From the NCBI RefSeq assembly GCF_000252955.1, contig NC_014228.1, forward strand, positions 1,378,005-1,442,004: 64,000 bases of DNA, in the 5' to 3' direction. Below, in pieces: positions 51,499 through 63,511 of this stretch. This stretch comes from Xenorhabdus nematophila ATCC 19061. Lineage in GTDB: Bacteria; Pseudomonadota; Gammaproteobacteria; Enterobacterales; Enterobacteriaceae. Every line of letters starts with the position of its first letter. The stretch's first letter is position 1. A program made the position numbers and the translations under genes. The notes beneath the pieces are model-generated. The model did not search any database and was not told the DNA's origin. It worked only from the letters and a program-made list of their open reading frames with translations.

Positions 51499-54400
51499 TT
51501 GAACCAGGAATATACAGAAGATAAGCGTGTTAAGTTAAAGAAAATAAGCAGTGGTCGTCGGCTTCTGGAAGCCGTTTTGTTGGTTATTGCGATTTGTGCT
51601 ATTTACTTGATGGTCGCGCTGATTAGCTTTAACCCATCCGATCCGAGCTGGTCACAAACTTCATGGCATGAACCTGTCCATAATTGGGGGGGTAGTGTAG
51701 GTGCTTGGTTGTCAGACACACTATTCTCGGCACTTGGTATTCTTGCCTATGCAGTCCCGCCGTTAATGTTATTAGGTTGCTGGAATGCTTTCCGTCAGAA
51801 AGATAGGCAAGAGTACGTTGACTTTTTTACCCTCGCATTACGTGTCATTGGCGCTTTAGCCTTGATACTCACTTCATGTGGCTTGGCCGCGCTCAATATT
51901 GATGATTTGGATGATTTTGCTGCCGGTGGCGTTGTGGGTAGTTTATTCAGTAATGCGATTTTGCCTTGGTTCAATATACTTGGTGCAACATTAGCCCTGC
52001 TTGGGGTTTGGGCGGTCGGTTTTACTTTATTCACAGGCTGGTCATGGCTCGCTATTGCAGAAAAGATTGGTGCAATCATTCTGGATTCTCTCAGTTTTGT
52101 GGTAAACCGTGGCCGCAATGAAACAGAGTATGACTATGACGAGTTGGAAGAGGAAATAGTTTCAGGGGATTCTATCAGTGAGCATAAACAACCTGAGCAG
52201 GCTGATAAGAATGAATTGGCCAAAACAGCCACTGAAACTGGTATAGTAGATATGGATGATGTGTTGTTGACAGCACCAACAGTCGTCGAATTAGCAAACA
52301 CAGACTCAGCCTTGTCGGTCGTTCCATCCGCCCCCGTGACAGAACCCGTACAAACTGAAGCCATATATGATGTAAAAGATGAGCAGGAAAAAGAGCCTGT
52401 TCATTATATTTTTGAATTACCTGACGATTATCAATCGAAGACAGAGTATGACAAGCTTTCTCCAGCGACCAATGACAACACTGACCTGAAAAATCCGGCA
52501 GTGGGGATTGTTAGCTCTGTTGTGGTGACAAAAAATCCTCAGGTCAAGCAGGGTATTGGCCCTGAGATGCCACGACCTAATCCTGTCAGAATACCTACAC
52601 GTCGCGAATTGTATGGTATCAAGGTGCCTTCTCATGGTTTAGCGGAACATTTGCAACGTGCGGAAAAAGAAAGACAGGATGAATTGATTGCTGAAGCTAA
52701 TGAACAGCAATTGGATGAACAACAGCAAGATTTACTGCGTCAACAATTTCTTGAACAACAACGTGAACGTTATGGAAATGATTTTGAAGCGGAAAGCAAA
52801 GAATCATGTGAAGAGGTTACACCACCATATTGTCAACAGGCAGATGGTAAACCAACAGTTGCTGAATTGACGGAAAGAAGTCATCTGGGAAATCGTGTAG
52901 ATGAAATAAAAGTAGATAGACAGGAAGTGCAGCACCAAGAAGCGTTACGAATAGCATTTGAGCAACAGCAACACGAACGTTATCAGATACATCAACCTAT
53001 TGCTTCAATTCAGGTTTCGGCACAAGGTAAAGAACCTGAGTTAAATTCTGTTTCTCAGATGAATGATCTTGGTCAATCCCAAATAACCGAACCTACATTT
53101 AAGTCATCAGAACCATTGATTCAGCCAGATGTTCAGGAGAAAAAAATAGTTTCAATTCCTGCTTCCCATGAATCAAAAACTCCGTATGCTTTTGCGCAGC
53201 AACCGCAGCAACCGCAGCAACCGCAGCAACCGCAGCAACCGCAGCAACCGCAGCAACCGCAGCAACCGCAGCAACCGCAGCAACCGCAGCAACCGCAGCA
53301 ACCGCAGCAACCGCAGCAACCGCAGCAACCGCAGCAACCGCAGCAACCGCAGCAACCGCAGCAACCGCAGCAACCGCAGCAAGATAGCTTGTTCCATCCG
53401 TTTTTGATGCGCAATGATCAGCCATTGCCTAAACCAACAACGCCGATGCCTTCTTTAGATCTTTTGGCACAACCGCCAGCAGAAGAAGAACCGGTCGATA
53501 TGTTTGCTCTTGAACAAATTTCTCGTTTGATTGAATCACGTTTAAATGATTATCGTGTCAAAGCAGATGTTGTCGGGTTCTCTCCAGGTCCTGTGATTAC
53601 AAGATTTGAGTTAGACTTAGCACCGGGGGTTAAGGCTTCCCGTATATCCAATTTGTCACGTGACCTTGCTCGTTCACTTTCAGCGGTGGCTGTCCGCATC
53701 GTAGAAGTGATACCAGGAAAGCCTTACGTTGGTCTGGAATTGCCCAATAAAAAACGCGAAACAGTTTACCTGCGAGAAGTACTGGACTGTGAGAAATTCA
53801 GGGATAATCCATCCCCATTGACTATTGTTCTTGGAAAAGATATAGCAGGGCAACCTGTTGTGGCTGACTTGGGTAAAATGCCTCATCTGCTCGTTGCAGG
53901 GACAACGGGTTCGGGTAAATCGGTGGGGGTTAACGCTATGATCCTCAGTATCCTGTATAAAGCAAAACCAGAAGATGTTCGCTTTATCATGATAGATCCG
54001 AAAATGCTTGAGTTATCGGTTTATGAAGGAATTCCACACTTATTGACTGAAGTCGTCACTGATATGAAAGATGCCGCCAATGCGCTGCGCTGGTGTGTGA
54101 ATGAAATGGAACGACGCTATAAACTGATGTCCGCTTTGGGGGTACGTAATCTTGCCGGCTATAACGATAAGATTAAACAGGCGGAGAATATGGGCCGTCC
54201 AATCCCTGATCCATTCTGGAAACCGGGAGACAGTATGGATGCAACGCATCCTATGCTGAAAAAAGAACCTTATATCATTGTGATGGTGGATGAGTTTGCA
54301 GACCTGATGATGACAGCCGGGAAGAAAGTAGAAGAGCTCATTGCCCGCCTGGCTCAAAAAGCGCGCGCAGCGGGTATTCATTTAGTGTTGGCAACCCAAC

Positions 54401-54921
54401 GCCCTTCTGTTGATATCATTACAGGGTTGATTAAAGCGAATATTCCAACACGTATTGCATTTACCGTGTCCAGTAAAATTGATTCCCGTACCATTCTTGA
54501 CCAAGGTGGCGCAGAATCGTTGCTTGGCATGGGGGATATGCTCTATCTGGCGCCAAACTCTTCCATTCCTGTGCGAGTTCATGGAGCATTTGTACGCGAC
54601 CAAGAAGTTCACGAAGTCGTTAATGACTGGAAAGCCCGTGGCCGTCCTCAATATATTGATAGTATTATCAAGGGTGGCGAAGATGGTGACAGCGGTTTAG
54701 GGTTTGATAGCGATGAAGAATTAGATCCTTTATTTGATCAAGCGGTTGAATTTGTGGTTGAAAAACGCCGTGTTTCCATTTCGGGTGTGCAGCGTCAATT
54801 CCGTATCGGATATAATCGGGCTGCTCGAATTGTGGAACAAATGGAAGCACAGCAGATTGTCAGTGCTCCTGGCCATAATGGAAATCGTGAAGTTTTGGCA
54901 CCACCGCCACATGAACGTTAA
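51499..54921 (+). CDS. ftsK: DNA translocase FtsK
   Basis: 1140-aa septal DNA pump that moves chromosome termini and activates XerCD at dif. Four or five membrane helices (about 20-200), a low-complexity linker (200-660), then the RecA-like motor (Walker [39 protein letters not shown]) and a gamma winged helix that reads KOPS ([24 protein letters not shown]). The start is TTG 51499 (encoding LNQEYTEDK, like E. coli SQEYTEDK) with CTGGAG 8 nt upstream; the open frame from 51388 is longer but runs through the LexA box. The linker contains 20 QQP repeats and is shorter than E. coli's. Confidence 0.95.
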   Translation: MNQEYTEDKRVKLKKISSGRRLLEAVLLVIAICAIYLMVALISFNPSDPSWSQTSWHEPVHNWGGSVGAWLSDTLFSALGILAYAVPPLMLLGCWNAFRQKDRQEYVDFFTLALRVIGALALILTSCGLAALNIDDLDDFAAGGVVGSLFSNAILPWFNILGATLALLGVWAVGFTLFTGWSWLAIAEKIGAIILDSLSFVVNRGRNETEYDYDELEEEIVSGDSISEHKQPEQADKNELAKTATETGIVDMDDVLLTAPTVVELANTDSALSVVPSAPVTEPVQTEAIYDVKDEQEKEPVHYIFELPDDYQSKTEYDKLSPATNDNTDLKNPAVGIVSSVVVTKNPQVKQGIGPEMPRPNPVRIPTRRELYGIKVPSHGLAEHLQRAEKERQDELIAEANEQQLDEQQQDLLRQQFLEQQRERYGNDFEAESKESCEEVTPPYCQQADGKPTVAELTERSHLGNRVDEIKVDRQEVQHQEALRIAFEQQQHERYQIHQPIASIQVSAQGKEPELNSVSQMNDLGQSQITEPTFKSSEPLIQPDVQEKKIVSIPASHESKTPYAFAQQPQQPQQPQQPQQPQQPQQPQQPQQPQQPQQPQQPQQPQQPQQPQQPQQPQQPQQPQQPQQDSLFHPFLMRNDQPLPKPTTPMPSLDLLAQPPAEEEPVDMFALEQISRLIESRLNDYRVKADVVGFSPGPVITRFELDLAPGVKASRISNLSRDLARSLSAVAVRIVEVIPGKPYVGLELPNKKRETVYLREVLDCEKFRDNPSPLTIVLGKDIAGQPVVADLGKMPHLLVAGTTGSGKSVGVNAMILSILYKAKPEDVRFIMIDPKMLELSVYEGIPHLLTEVVTDMKDAANALRWCVNEMERRYKLMSALGVRNLAGYNDKIKQAENMGRPIPDPFWKPGDSMDATHPMLKKEPYIIVMVDEFADLMMTAGKKVEELIARLAQKARAAGIHLVLATQRPSVDIITGLIKANIPTRIAFTVSSKIDSRTILDQGGAESLLGMGDMLYLAPNSSIPVRVHGAFVRDQEVHEVVNDWKARGRPQYIDSIIKGGEDGDSGLGFDSDEELDPLFDQAVEFVVEKRRVSISGVQRQFRIGYNRAARIVEQMEAQQIVSAPGHNGNREVLAPPPHER
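53197..53382 (+). repeat. Perfect 9-bp minisatellite in ftsK (QQP ×20)
   Basis: The unit CAGCAACCG recurs 20 times without a single mismatch, plus CAGCAA, encoding QQP repeats in the flexible linker. The lack of silent variation indicates recent expansion by slippage. Confidence 0.97.
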
Positions 54922-54993
54922 TTGCAGCGGTTAAATGCAAGGCAATATCAGCCGTTGAGGCTGGTAATTATATGAATTGAAGGTATCTCGCAC

Positions 54994-55605
54994 ATGAAAA
55001 AACTGATGTTGATTGGTTGTCTGATGATGGGTGTGAGCGTAAGTTCTGCATGGGCTAATGCTACGCAGGATCTACAAGGGCGTTTAGGAAAAGTAAATAG
55101 TTTTCATGCTAGTTTCACGCAAACTGTCACGAGCAATGAGGGTGCTAACATCCAAAAAGGAGAAGGTGAGCTTTGGATCAAACGCCCTAACTTATTTAAC
55201 TGGCACATGACTACTCCTGATGAAAGTGTTTTAGTTTCTGATGGTAAAACGCTGTGGTTCTATAATCCTTTTGTCGAGCAGGTCACAGCGAATTGGTTAA
55301 AAGATGCGACGGGCAATACGCCATTTATGCTAATTGCCCGCAATGATCCTGCTGATTGGAAACAGTACAAAATTGCACAGGATGGCAATCATTTTGAGCT
55401 GACCCCCAATAATGTGAACGGTAATCTAAAACATTTTTCTATTACTGTGACACCAGAGGGGACAATCCAGAAGTTTACGGCGACCGAACAGGACGGGCAA
55501 AAGAGCACTTATCAATTGCAAGGTCAGCAAAATAGCAGTGCAGATGCAGATAAATTCAAATTTACAGTACCGGATGGTGTGACATTGGATGATCAGCGTC
55601 AGTGA
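54994..55605 (+). CDS. lolA: Outer-membrane lipoprotein carrier LolA
   Basis: 203-aa periplasmic chaperone that carries lipoproteins from LolCDE to LolB. Signal peptide about 1-21 ([21 protein letters not shown]) and then the LolA fold, with [17 protein letters not shown] and [18 protein letters not shown], which hold the conserved arginine and hydrophobic core. Lies between ftsK and rarA as in E. coli. Confidence 0.96.
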   Translation: MKKLMLIGCLMMGVSVSSAWANATQDLQGRLGKVNSFHASFTQTVTSNEGANIQKGEGELWIKRPNLFNWHMTTPDESVLVSDGKTLWFYNPFVEQVTANWLKDATGNTPFMLIARNDPADWKQYKIAQDGNHFELTPNNVNGNLKHFSITVTPEGTIQKFTATEQDGQKSTYQLQGQQNSSADADKFKFTVPDGVTLDDQRQ

Positions 55606-55613
55606 GGTTTTAA

Positions 55614-56957
55614 GTGAACAACTTTTCACTCGATTTTTCACAGAATGAATTTCAGCCACTGGCCGCAAGAATGCGGCCAGTCACATTAGATAATTATATT
55701 GGTCAGAGCCATTTATTGGCTGAGGGCAAGCCTTTATCAAGAGCTATCCGGGCAGGTCATCTCCATTCTATGATTTTGTGGGGACCTCCCGGAACCGGAA
55801 AAACAACACTGGCAGAAATTATGGGTTATTACGCCCAAGCTGATATTGAACGAATTTCGGCGGTCACCTCCGGCATTAAAGAAATTCGAGAATCTATCGA
55901 GAAAGCGCGTCAAAACCGCAATGCGGGACGTAGAACTATTTTATTTGTTGATGAAGTGCATCGATTTAATAAAAGCCAGCAAGATGCGTTTTTACCTCAT
56001 ATTGAAGATGGAACGATTACATTTATCGGTGCAACGACCGAAAATCCGTCCTTTGAATTAAATTCAGCTTTATTGTCACGGGCACGTGTTTATTTGCTGA
56101 AATTGCTCTCGACAGCAGAAATTGAGCAAGTACTCATTCAGGCCATGAACGATAAAGAGCGAGGAATTGGTGGGCAAAATATTATATTGCCGGATGATAC
56201 TCGCCAGATGATAGCTGAACTTGCCGCGGGAGATGCGCGCCGTTCACTGAACTTGCTGGAAATGATGTCAGATATGGCAGAAGTGAATCAGCAAGGGCAA
56301 AGAATTCTAACCCCTCAATTGTTGACAGAAGTCAGCGGGGAAAGAAGTGCACGGTTTGATAATAAAGGTGATCGGTATTACGATTTCATTTCTGCCTTAC
56401 ATAAATCAATCCGTGGCTCTGCGCCTGATGCAGCGCTTTATTGGTATGCCCGAATTATTACAGCAGGTGGTGACCCACTTTATATTGCCCGTCGATTGTT
56501 GGCGATTGCTTCAGAAGATGTCGGTAATGCAGACCCACGTGGAATGCAGGTAGCCATTGCCGCATGGGACTGTTTTACGCGTGTAGGAGCGGCAGAAGGA
56601 GAAAGGGCGATAGCACAGGCAATTGTCTATCTTGCGTGTGCCCCGAAAAGTAATGCGGTATATGTCGCTTTCAAAGCAGCTCTGGCTGATGCAGAAAATA
56701 AACCAGATTACGATGTTCCTGGCCACTTGCGCAATGCTCCGACTAAGTTAATGAAGAAAATGGGAATAGGTGAAGAGTACCGCTATGCCCATGATGAACC
56801 GAATGCGTATGCTGCTGGTGAAATTTATTTCCCGCCTGAGATGCAACAAACACGTTATTATTATCCGACTGCCAGAGGGTTAGAAGGCAAGATTGGTGAT
56901 AAATTAAACTGGTTGCTGGAACAGGATCAAAATAGCTCAATAAAACGCTATCGTTAA
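55614..56957 (+). CDS. rarA: Replication-associated recombination protein RarA
   Basis: 447-aa AAA+ ATPase, the E. coli length. Walker [10 protein letters not shown], Walker B FVDEVHRF, sensor [19 protein letters not shown]-terminal tetramerisation region with [23 protein letters not shown]. Acts at stalled forks with RecA and SSB. GTG start 55614 is 8 bp after lolA, with GAGG upstream; coupled expression is likely. Confidence 0.95.
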   Translation: MNNFSLDFSQNEFQPLAARMRPVTLDNYIGQSHLLAEGKPLSRAIRAGHLHSMILWGPPGTGKTTLAEIMGYYAQADIERISAVTSGIKEIRESIEKARQNRNAGRRTILFVDEVHRFNKSQQDAFLPHIEDGTITFIGATTENPSFELNSALLSRARVYLLKLLSTAEIEQVLIQAMNDKERGIGGQNIILPDDTRQMIAELAAGDARRSLNLLEMMSDMAEVNQQGQRILTPQLLTEVSGERSARFDNKGDRYYDFISALHKSIRGSAPDAALYWYARIITAGGDPLYIARRLLAIASEDVGNADPRGMQVAIAAWDCFTRVGAAEGERAIAQAIVYLACAPKSNAVYVAFKAALADAENKPDYDVPGHLRNAPTKLMKKMGIGEEYRYAHDEPNAYAAGEIYFPPEMQQTRYYYPTARGLEGKIGDKLNWLLEQDQNSSIKRYR

Positions 56958-57007
56958 TCTTATTGATACGGTAAGGTTTATATTCAATAGATTTGACGAT
57001 GTTATTT

Positions 57008-58352
<1,345 letters not shown>

Positions 58353-58368
58353 TATATCTGTTTGTAAA

Positions 58369-58397
58369 TAAAAAAGCGCCAGATTTGGCGCTTTTTT
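58369..58397 (+). terminator. Rho-independent terminator of serS
   Basis: AAAAGCGCC and GGCGCTTTTTT form a strong stem 16 bp beyond the serS stop. Confidence 0.9.
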
Positions 58398-58763
58398 ATG
58401 AGTAAATGTTAAGTTTAATTTGGTATAGATATTTCAGTTTTCTCAGTTGAGCACGTATAAAGAATATTACGATAAGTCGTATAATAATGAAGAAAAAGAA
58501 GAGAAATAAACCTAATAGATTTTTACATATATTATTGAGACTAGTTGAAAGCGCTTTTTTTACATTAAAATTATTCAGAATAATTAGTGTGAGGGCAAAC
58601 CAGGCACAACCCACATACCAAGTTTAGGTGATATAAGATCCCAGGCATTGCCTATAGTAGTGCTTATCTTAAGAATTTGTCCATTGGGAACGAAGATGTG
58701 ATTATCGTTAGTTGGATCATTAGATGTATTTTCTATCTCTTTATTGATACTTTGTTTATTCAT
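58396..58763 (-). pseudogene. Truncated, frameshifted paralogue of the 58939-59754 membrane protein
   Basis: From ATG 58763 the first frame reads MNKQSINKEIE… HIFVPNGQILKIS… NAWDLISPKLG, aligning with the start of the intact neighbour (FIPGGRAVGAG… HAWGMFKAQPLKW). At about 58615 the frame changes and a second segment (58614-58396) reads WFALTLIILNNFNVKKALSTSLNNICKNLLGLFLF, aligning with that neighbour's C-terminal third (LFAPALIIINDLKFGEAVSMSLSAVKKNLLGIILF). The middle about 130 residues are missing. So this is an internally deleted tandem duplicate. A 72-aa remnant could still be translated. Confidence 0.72.
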
Positions 58764-58795
58764 TATTTCTAATATTTATTGACGATAAAAATAAA

Positions 58796-58913
58796 AAAAG
58801 TGCTAAATAGTGTTTCAAAATGATAAGATTGACCCTTATCCCGCGCGGGATAAGGGTTCACCATTCTAAAAGACTCTTACTATTATGAAAAGGAATTTAG
58901 TGATAGCACTTTT
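58796..58913. repeat. Nested palindromic element
   Basis: Outer arms AAAAGTGCTA (58796-58805) and TAGCACTTTT (58904-58913) enclose a 26-bp perfect palindrome (58832-58857) without loop, core CCCTTATCCCGCGCGGG. It lies between the pseudogene and its intact paralogue, and might have mediated the duplication or act as a terminator for the intact gene. Confidence 0.6.
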
Positions 58914-58938
58914 GGCGAATGGATATTTTTTGGAAAAA

Positions 58939-59754
58939 TTAAATAATTAAGCTGGATTTTGTCTCTTTCTTTTCTGGGGCATAAAAAACGCTACGATAAA
59001 TTGTATAATAGGTTGCCATAAACATAGGTATTGTAACAATCAATCCCAAGAATAAAGGGATCATTGAGATACCCACGAGAATGCCCATCAATAATAAAAA
59101 TAGAATAATACCAAGTAGATTTTTCTTTACTGCACTCAGGCTCATTGATACTGCTTCACCAAATTTTAGATCATTAATGATGATCAAAGCAGGTGCAAAC
59201 AAACTAAATGCAATAGCAATAAAACTGAAAAGCAGTATCACAAGCCCTGCAATTAGTAGAGTAGATGCACCACTTATTAATAGTACTGATTCTGGGTCTT
59301 GTCCAGTCAGAATTGCTTGTAATATGCTTGCACCGCCGAGTATAAGGGCGGCGAAAAAGGCAAGAAGATATATACCAAAAACAAGAGCACCAACTGCAAC
59401 TAATGAACCGAGCTTATTTTTAAATCCCTGAAAGAGAGATTCGATTTCAAAGTGTCCTGATGTTCTTTGTTGTTCACTGGCGACAATAAATCCAGCAATA
59501 AATACGGGGCCAAAAAGGCCAGCTATGATACTGACAATCGGAATGAGTTGTACAACTATCGTGATGACCAGATAGATTAACGTTATCAGTATCCATTTTA
59601 ATGGTTGAGCTTTAAACATCCCCCAGGCATGACTGATCCATTCTGTAGCTGCTCCAGCTCCAACAGCACGACCACCAGGAATAAATGTATCTTTTTCTTT
59701 GCTCAGAGAAACATTACTTTCCCCTGAATTGAAATTAATATCTTGAGTGTCCAT
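58939..59754 (-). CDS. Polytopic membrane protein, BPSS1780-like family
   Basis: 271 aa. A short soluble N-terminus (1-45, with FIPGGRAVGAG and ATEWISHAWGMF) leads to about six membrane helices (roughly 53-75, 78-100, 120-150, 165-185, 190-200 and 210-240). The N-terminal glycine-rich segment and the WISHAW motif recall the BPSS1780 group of inner-membrane proteins of unknown function. That assignment is from pattern memory. It stands alone between serS and pflA, with a decayed duplicate downstream. No operon partner. Confidence 0.75.
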   Translation of the reverse strand: MDTQDINFNSGESNVSLSKEKDTFIPGGRAVGAGAATEWISHAWGMFKAQPLKWILITLIYLVITIVVQLIPIVSIIAGLFGPVFIAGFIVASEQQRTSGHFEIESLFQGFKNKLGSLVAVGALVFGIYLLAFFAALILGGASILQAILTGQDPESVLLISGASTLLIAGLVILLFSFIAIAFSLFAPALIIINDLKFGEAVSMSLSAVKKNLLGIILFLLLMGILVGISMIPLFLGLIVTIPMFMATYYTIYRSVFYAPEKKETKSSLII

Positions 59755-60098
59755 TTTCTTTCCGATTTATCTCATTAATTGACTGTTTTTGAATTGGTTT
59801 TTCTCTATCACCATCCCATAAATACAAGTTCATAGAGAGAACGGAAGAATTATTATATAAAAATTATTAATCAACAAGCATTAATTGAGATTCTTATCGA
59901 CAGATTAGTGTGTAATTTATATCGATATCAAGAGGTATATTGAAGTGCGTTTTGATTGTAATAATGTAATTTTGGTTTAATTATCGGACCTGTCCGGATA
60001 TAAGGTAAATTATTTCATTTTTAATATGAAATAATGTGTATTTTTGGATGGAAATATCTTCACTTGATATCAATAAACAATGCCAGTGTTTAGAATAG

Positions 60099-60160
60099 AT
60101 AAAGTAATAAAGTAATAAAGTAATAAAGTAATAAAGTAATAAAGTAATAAAGTAATAAAG
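60099..60160. repeat. 8-bp tandem repeat TAATAAAG, 7 full copies
   Basis: Seven exact TAATAAAG units (60105-60160) preceded by a 6-bp partial copy. Located about 345 bp upstream of the membrane protein start. Such uniform repeats are prone to slipped-strand copy changes. Confidence 0.95.
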
Positions 60161-60214
60161 TATATTAATTTTAAAAGTTATAATTAACTTAAGTCATCAA
60201 AAAATTTTGCGAAG

Positions 60215-60249
60215 AAAACTGGTCTTAAACTTATTAAGAACCAGTTTTT
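60215..60249 (-). terminator. Bidirectional terminator after pflA
   Basis: AAAACTGGT and ACCAGTTTT arms with additional pairing (CTTAA…TTAAG) make a strong stem 52 bp beyond the pflA stop, with T-runs on both sides. Confidence 0.8.
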
Positions 60250-60300
60250 ATTGAAATTAAGTAATTTTTTATTTGAGTATTAATGCAGGACGATGAAAGT

Positions 60301-61041
60301 CTAATACATTACATGATGCCCATAACTACACAGAATGTCTTTTACCTTATCCATCGTCTCTTTTGAAGGCGGATGAACATCATCCAATTTATACTCTTCA
60401 CCCATAGCAATCCATTTATGCTTACCCAGTTCGTGATAAGGTAATAATTCAATTTTTTCAATGTTTTTCATATTCTTGGTAAATTCACCAAGCAAATGAA
60501 CAGAATTATCGTCATCTGACCAGTCGGGAACGACAACATAACGGATCCAGGTTCTTTGATTTCGTTTTGCCAGATAATGAGCAAATTCGAGAGTTCGATG
60601 GTTAGAAACACCGACTAACTTTTGGTGAATATCATCATTGAGCTGCTTTAAGTCCAACATAACCAGATCGGTATTATCCAGCAGTTCATCAATGATCGAA
60701 TCGTAACGACGGACAAAACCATTAGTATCTAAACAGGTATTAATGCCTTCTGCATGGCAAGCCCTGAACCAGTCTCGGACAAATTCAGCCTGAAGGATCG
60801 CTTCTCCGCCAGAAGCGGTGACACCTCCTCCTGAAGCATTCATAAAATGACGATAGGTCGTCGCCTCTTTGACTAACTCTTCAACTGTGACTGTTTTTCC
60901 ACCATGGGTATCCCAAGTATCACGGTTATGGCAATAAAGGCAACGCATCAGGCAACCTTGGAAAAACACGATAAAACGGATACCCGGGCCATCAACGGTG
61001 CCGCAAGATTCAAAAGAGTGGATACGACCAAGTACGGACAT
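60301..61041 (-). CDS. pflA: Pyruvate formate-lyase activating enzyme
   Basis: 246-aa radical-SAM enzyme, the E. coli length. The CxxxCxxC cluster is in [19 protein letters not shown]. Installs the glycyl radical on PflB under anaerobic conditions. The SAM-binding GGGEA-like segment reads [13 protein letters not shown]. About 130 bp after pflB, with its own hairpin-rich spacer. Confidence 0.97.
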   Translation of the reverse strand: MSVLGRIHSFESCGTVDGPGIRFIVFFQGCLMRCLYCHNRDTWDTHGGKTVTVEELVKEATTYRHFMNASGGGVTASGGEAILQAEFVRDWFRACHAEGINTCLDTNGFVRRYDSIIDELLDNTDLVMLDLKQLNDDIHQKLVGVSNHRTLEFAHYLAKRNQRTWIRYVVVPDWSDDDNSVHLLGEFTKNMKNIEKIELLPYHELGKHKWIAMGEEYKLDDVHPPSKETMDKVKDILCSYGHHVMY

Positions 61042-61080
61042 GAAAGGATTTCTCCAAATACTGACAAGCTATAAGCTAAT

Positions 61081-61107
61081 AAAGGCTCCAAGTATTAAGG
61101 AGCCTTT
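61081..61107 (-). terminator. Hairpin between pflB and pflA
   Basis: AAAGGCTCC and GGAGCCTTT pair exactly over a 9-nt loop, about 64 bp past the pflB stop. It may cause partial termination and the lower pflA expression usual for this pair. Confidence 0.65.
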
Positions 61108-61170
61108 AGTGTGTGTCATTTTATTTCATCACAAGAAAATGACATTTTGCGGGAATGCTATTTTTGATAC

Positions 61171-63453
61171 TTACATTGCTTGAGTAAAAGTACGGGTGAT
61201 AACGTTCCTTTGTTGCTCTTTAGTCAAAGAGTTAAACCGCACAGCGTAGCCTGATACACGGATAGTCAACTGAGGATATTTTTCAGGATTTTCCATTGCG
61301 TCCATCAACATTTCCCGGTTCATTACGTTGACGTTCAAATGCTGACCACCTTCGATATTTGCTTCGTGATGGAAATAACCATCCATCAGGCCTGCCAGAT
61401 TCGCTTTACGTACTTCATTATCTTTACCCAGCGCATTAGGTACGATGGAGAAGGTATATGAAATTCCATCTTTAGCGTAGGCAAATGGCAGTTTAGCCAC
61501 AGAAGTCAGTGAAGCAACTGCCCCTTTCTGGTCACGTCCGTGCATTGGGTTAGCCCCCGGTCCGAATGGTGCACCAGCACGACGGCCATCAGGCGTATTA
61601 CCGGTTTTTTTACCATAAACGACGTTTGAGGTAATGGTCAGCACAGACTGAGTTGGAATTGCATTGCGGTATGTTTGCAGCTTCTGGATTTTTTTCATGA
61701 AGCGGCCGACCAAATCACAAGCGATATCATCGACACGTGAATCGTTGTTACCGAATTGTGGGTATTCACCTTCAATGTTGAAATCAATTGCCAAACCATC
61801 TTCATCACGGATTGGAGAAACTTTCGCATATTTAATCGCAGACAGTGAATCAGCAGCAACAGACAGACCTGCAATACCACATGCCATAGTACGCAACACA
61901 TCACGATCATGCAGCGCCATCAGTGAAGCTTCATAGCTGTATTTGTCGTGCATATAGTGAATGATGTTCAGAGCGGTGACATACTGTTTTGCCAGCCAAT
62001 CCATGAAGTGGTCCATGCGATCCATCACTTTGTCATAATCCAGCACGGCATCTTTCATTGGCTCTTCTTTCGGGCCAACCTGTATTTTCATTTTTTCATC
62101 CATACCGCCGTTGATGGCGTACAGCATGGTTTTTGCAAGGTTTGCACGAGCACCGAAGAACTGCATTTGTTTGCCAACAATCATTGGGCTGACACAACAT
62201 GCGATAGCATAGTCGTCACTGTTGAAATCAGGACGCATCAGGTCATCGTTTTCATATTGCAGGGAAGAAGTATCAATAGACACTTTTGCCGCAAATTTTT
62301 TGAAGCTGATTGGCAGCTTTTCAGACCACAGGATGGTCATGTTAGGCTCTGGAGATGGGCCCATGGTGTACAACGTATTCAGGAAACGGAAGCTGTTTTT
62401 AGTCACGAGAGTACGGCCATCCAAACCCATACCAGCCAGTGATTCAGTTGCCCAGATGGGGTCACCGGAGAACAGCTCATCGTATTCTGGCGTACGCAGG
62501 AAGCGCACCATGCGGAGTTTCATGACCAGATGGTCGATCAACTCCTGCGCTTGTTGCTCCGTCAATGTACCTGCCTGAATATCCCGCTCAATGTAGATAT
62601 CGAGGAAGCTGGAAACACGCCCGAACGACATTGCTGCGCCATTTTGAGATTTAACTGCGGCAAGATAGGCGAAATAGGTCCATTGCACCGCTTCTTTAGC
62701 ATTAGTTGCTGGGTTGGCGATATCATAGCCATATTTAGCAGCCATCTCTTTGATTTGACCAAGAGCACGGTGCTGTTCAGAAATTTCTTCGCGCAGGCGG
62801 ATGGTTGATTCCAGATCTTCGCCGTTTTCCAGTTTTTCCTGCAATGAAGTGAATTGAGCAAATTTTTCATCACGCAGGAAGTCGATACCGTACAATGCAA
62901 CGCGACGATAATCACCAATGATGCGGCCGCGGCCATAAGCATCTGGCAGGCCAGTCAAGACACCCGATTTACGGCATTTCAGGATATCAGGTGTATAAAC
63001 ATCAAAGACGCCCTGATTGTGGGTTTTGCGATATTCAGTAAAAATTTGTTTCAGTTTTGGGTCCAGATCCCGGTTGTAGGCTTTGCAAGAACTTTCAACC
63101 ATCTTAATGCCACCAAATGGAATAATGGTACGTTTAAGGGGGGCTTCGGTTTGCAGACCAACGATTTGTTCCAGATTTTTTTCAATATAACCAGCATCAT
63201 GAGAGGTAATTGTAGACGCAACGTCAGTATCAAAATCTACCGGCGCATGAGTACGGTTTTCGATTTTGATACCTTCCATGACTTTTTCCCACAAAACATC
63301 AGTTGCTTTTGTGGCACCTGCAAGGAATGATTCGTCACCTTCATACGGAGTATAATTTTTCTGGATGAAGTCGCGAACGTTAACTTCATTCTGCCAGCTA
63401 CCCTCGTTAAAACCTTGCCATGCTACAGAAATTTTTTCATTTAACTCGGACAT
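61171..63453 (-). CDS. pflB: Pyruvate formate-lyase
   Basis: 760 aa, the E. coli length and highly similar. Converts pyruvate and CoA to acetyl-CoA and formate in anaerobic mixed-acid fermentation. The catalytic Cys-Cys pair is in [12 protein letters not shown] and the radical glycine in RVSGYAVRF near the C-terminus. ATG 63453 is chosen; the open frame to 63531 would add 26 unrelated residues that overlap the focA stop. Confidence 0.98.
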   Translation of the reverse strand: MSELNEKISVAWQGFNEGSWQNEVNVRDFIQKNYTPYEGDESFLAGATKATDVLWEKVMEGIKIENRTHAPVDFDTDVASTITSHDAGYIEKNLEQIVGLQTEAPLKRTIIPFGGIKMVESSCKAYNRDLDPKLKQIFTEYRKTHNQGVFDVYTPDILKCRKSGVLTGLPDAYGRGRIIGDYRRVALYGIDFLRDEKFAQFTSLQEKLENGEDLESTIRLREEISEQHRALGQIKEMAAKYGYDIANPATNAKEAVQWTYFAYLAAVKSQNGAAMSFGRVSSFLDIYIERDIQAGTLTEQQAQELIDHLVMKLRMVRFLRTPEYDELFSGDPIWATESLAGMGLDGRTLVTKNSFRFLNTLYTMGPSPEPNMTILWSEKLPISFKKFAAKVSIDTSSLQYENDDLMRPDFNSDDYAIACCVSPMIVGKQMQFFGARANLAKTMLYAINGGMDEKMKIQVGPKEEPMKDAVLDYDKVMDRMDHFMDWLAKQYVTALNIIHYMHDKYSYEASLMALHDRDVLRTMACGIAGLSVAADSLSAIKYAKVSPIRDEDGLAIDFNIEGEYPQFGNNDSRVDDIACDLVGRFMKKIQKLQTYRNAIPTQSVLTITSNVVYGKKTGNTPDGRRAGAPFGPGANPMHGRDQKGAVASLTSVAKLPFAYAKDGISYTFSIVPNALGKDNEVRKANLAGLMDGYFHHEANIEGGQHLNVNVMNREMLMDAMENPEKYPQLTIRVSGYAVRFNSLTKEQQRNVITRTFTQAM

Positions 63454-63511
63454 GATACTTCTACCTTTTAACAGTGGAACTTTTAAGAAATCTGGGGTGG
63501 AGGCACAATTA

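Larger units (their letters stand above)
59755..60300. other. Upstream region of the membrane protein, pflA 3' side
   Basis: 546 AT-rich bases without a gene. Holds the 8-bp tandem repeat (60099-60160) and the pflA terminator (60215-60249). The presumed promoter of the leftward membrane protein gene is here but no clear -35/-10 pair stands out. Confidence 0.5.

Noticed and set aside
53099..53425. Long open frames on several strands over the ftsK repeat (poly-AAV, CGC, SNR, LLR)
   Set aside because: A 9-bp repeat without stops is open in many frames; the translations are artefacts of the repeat.
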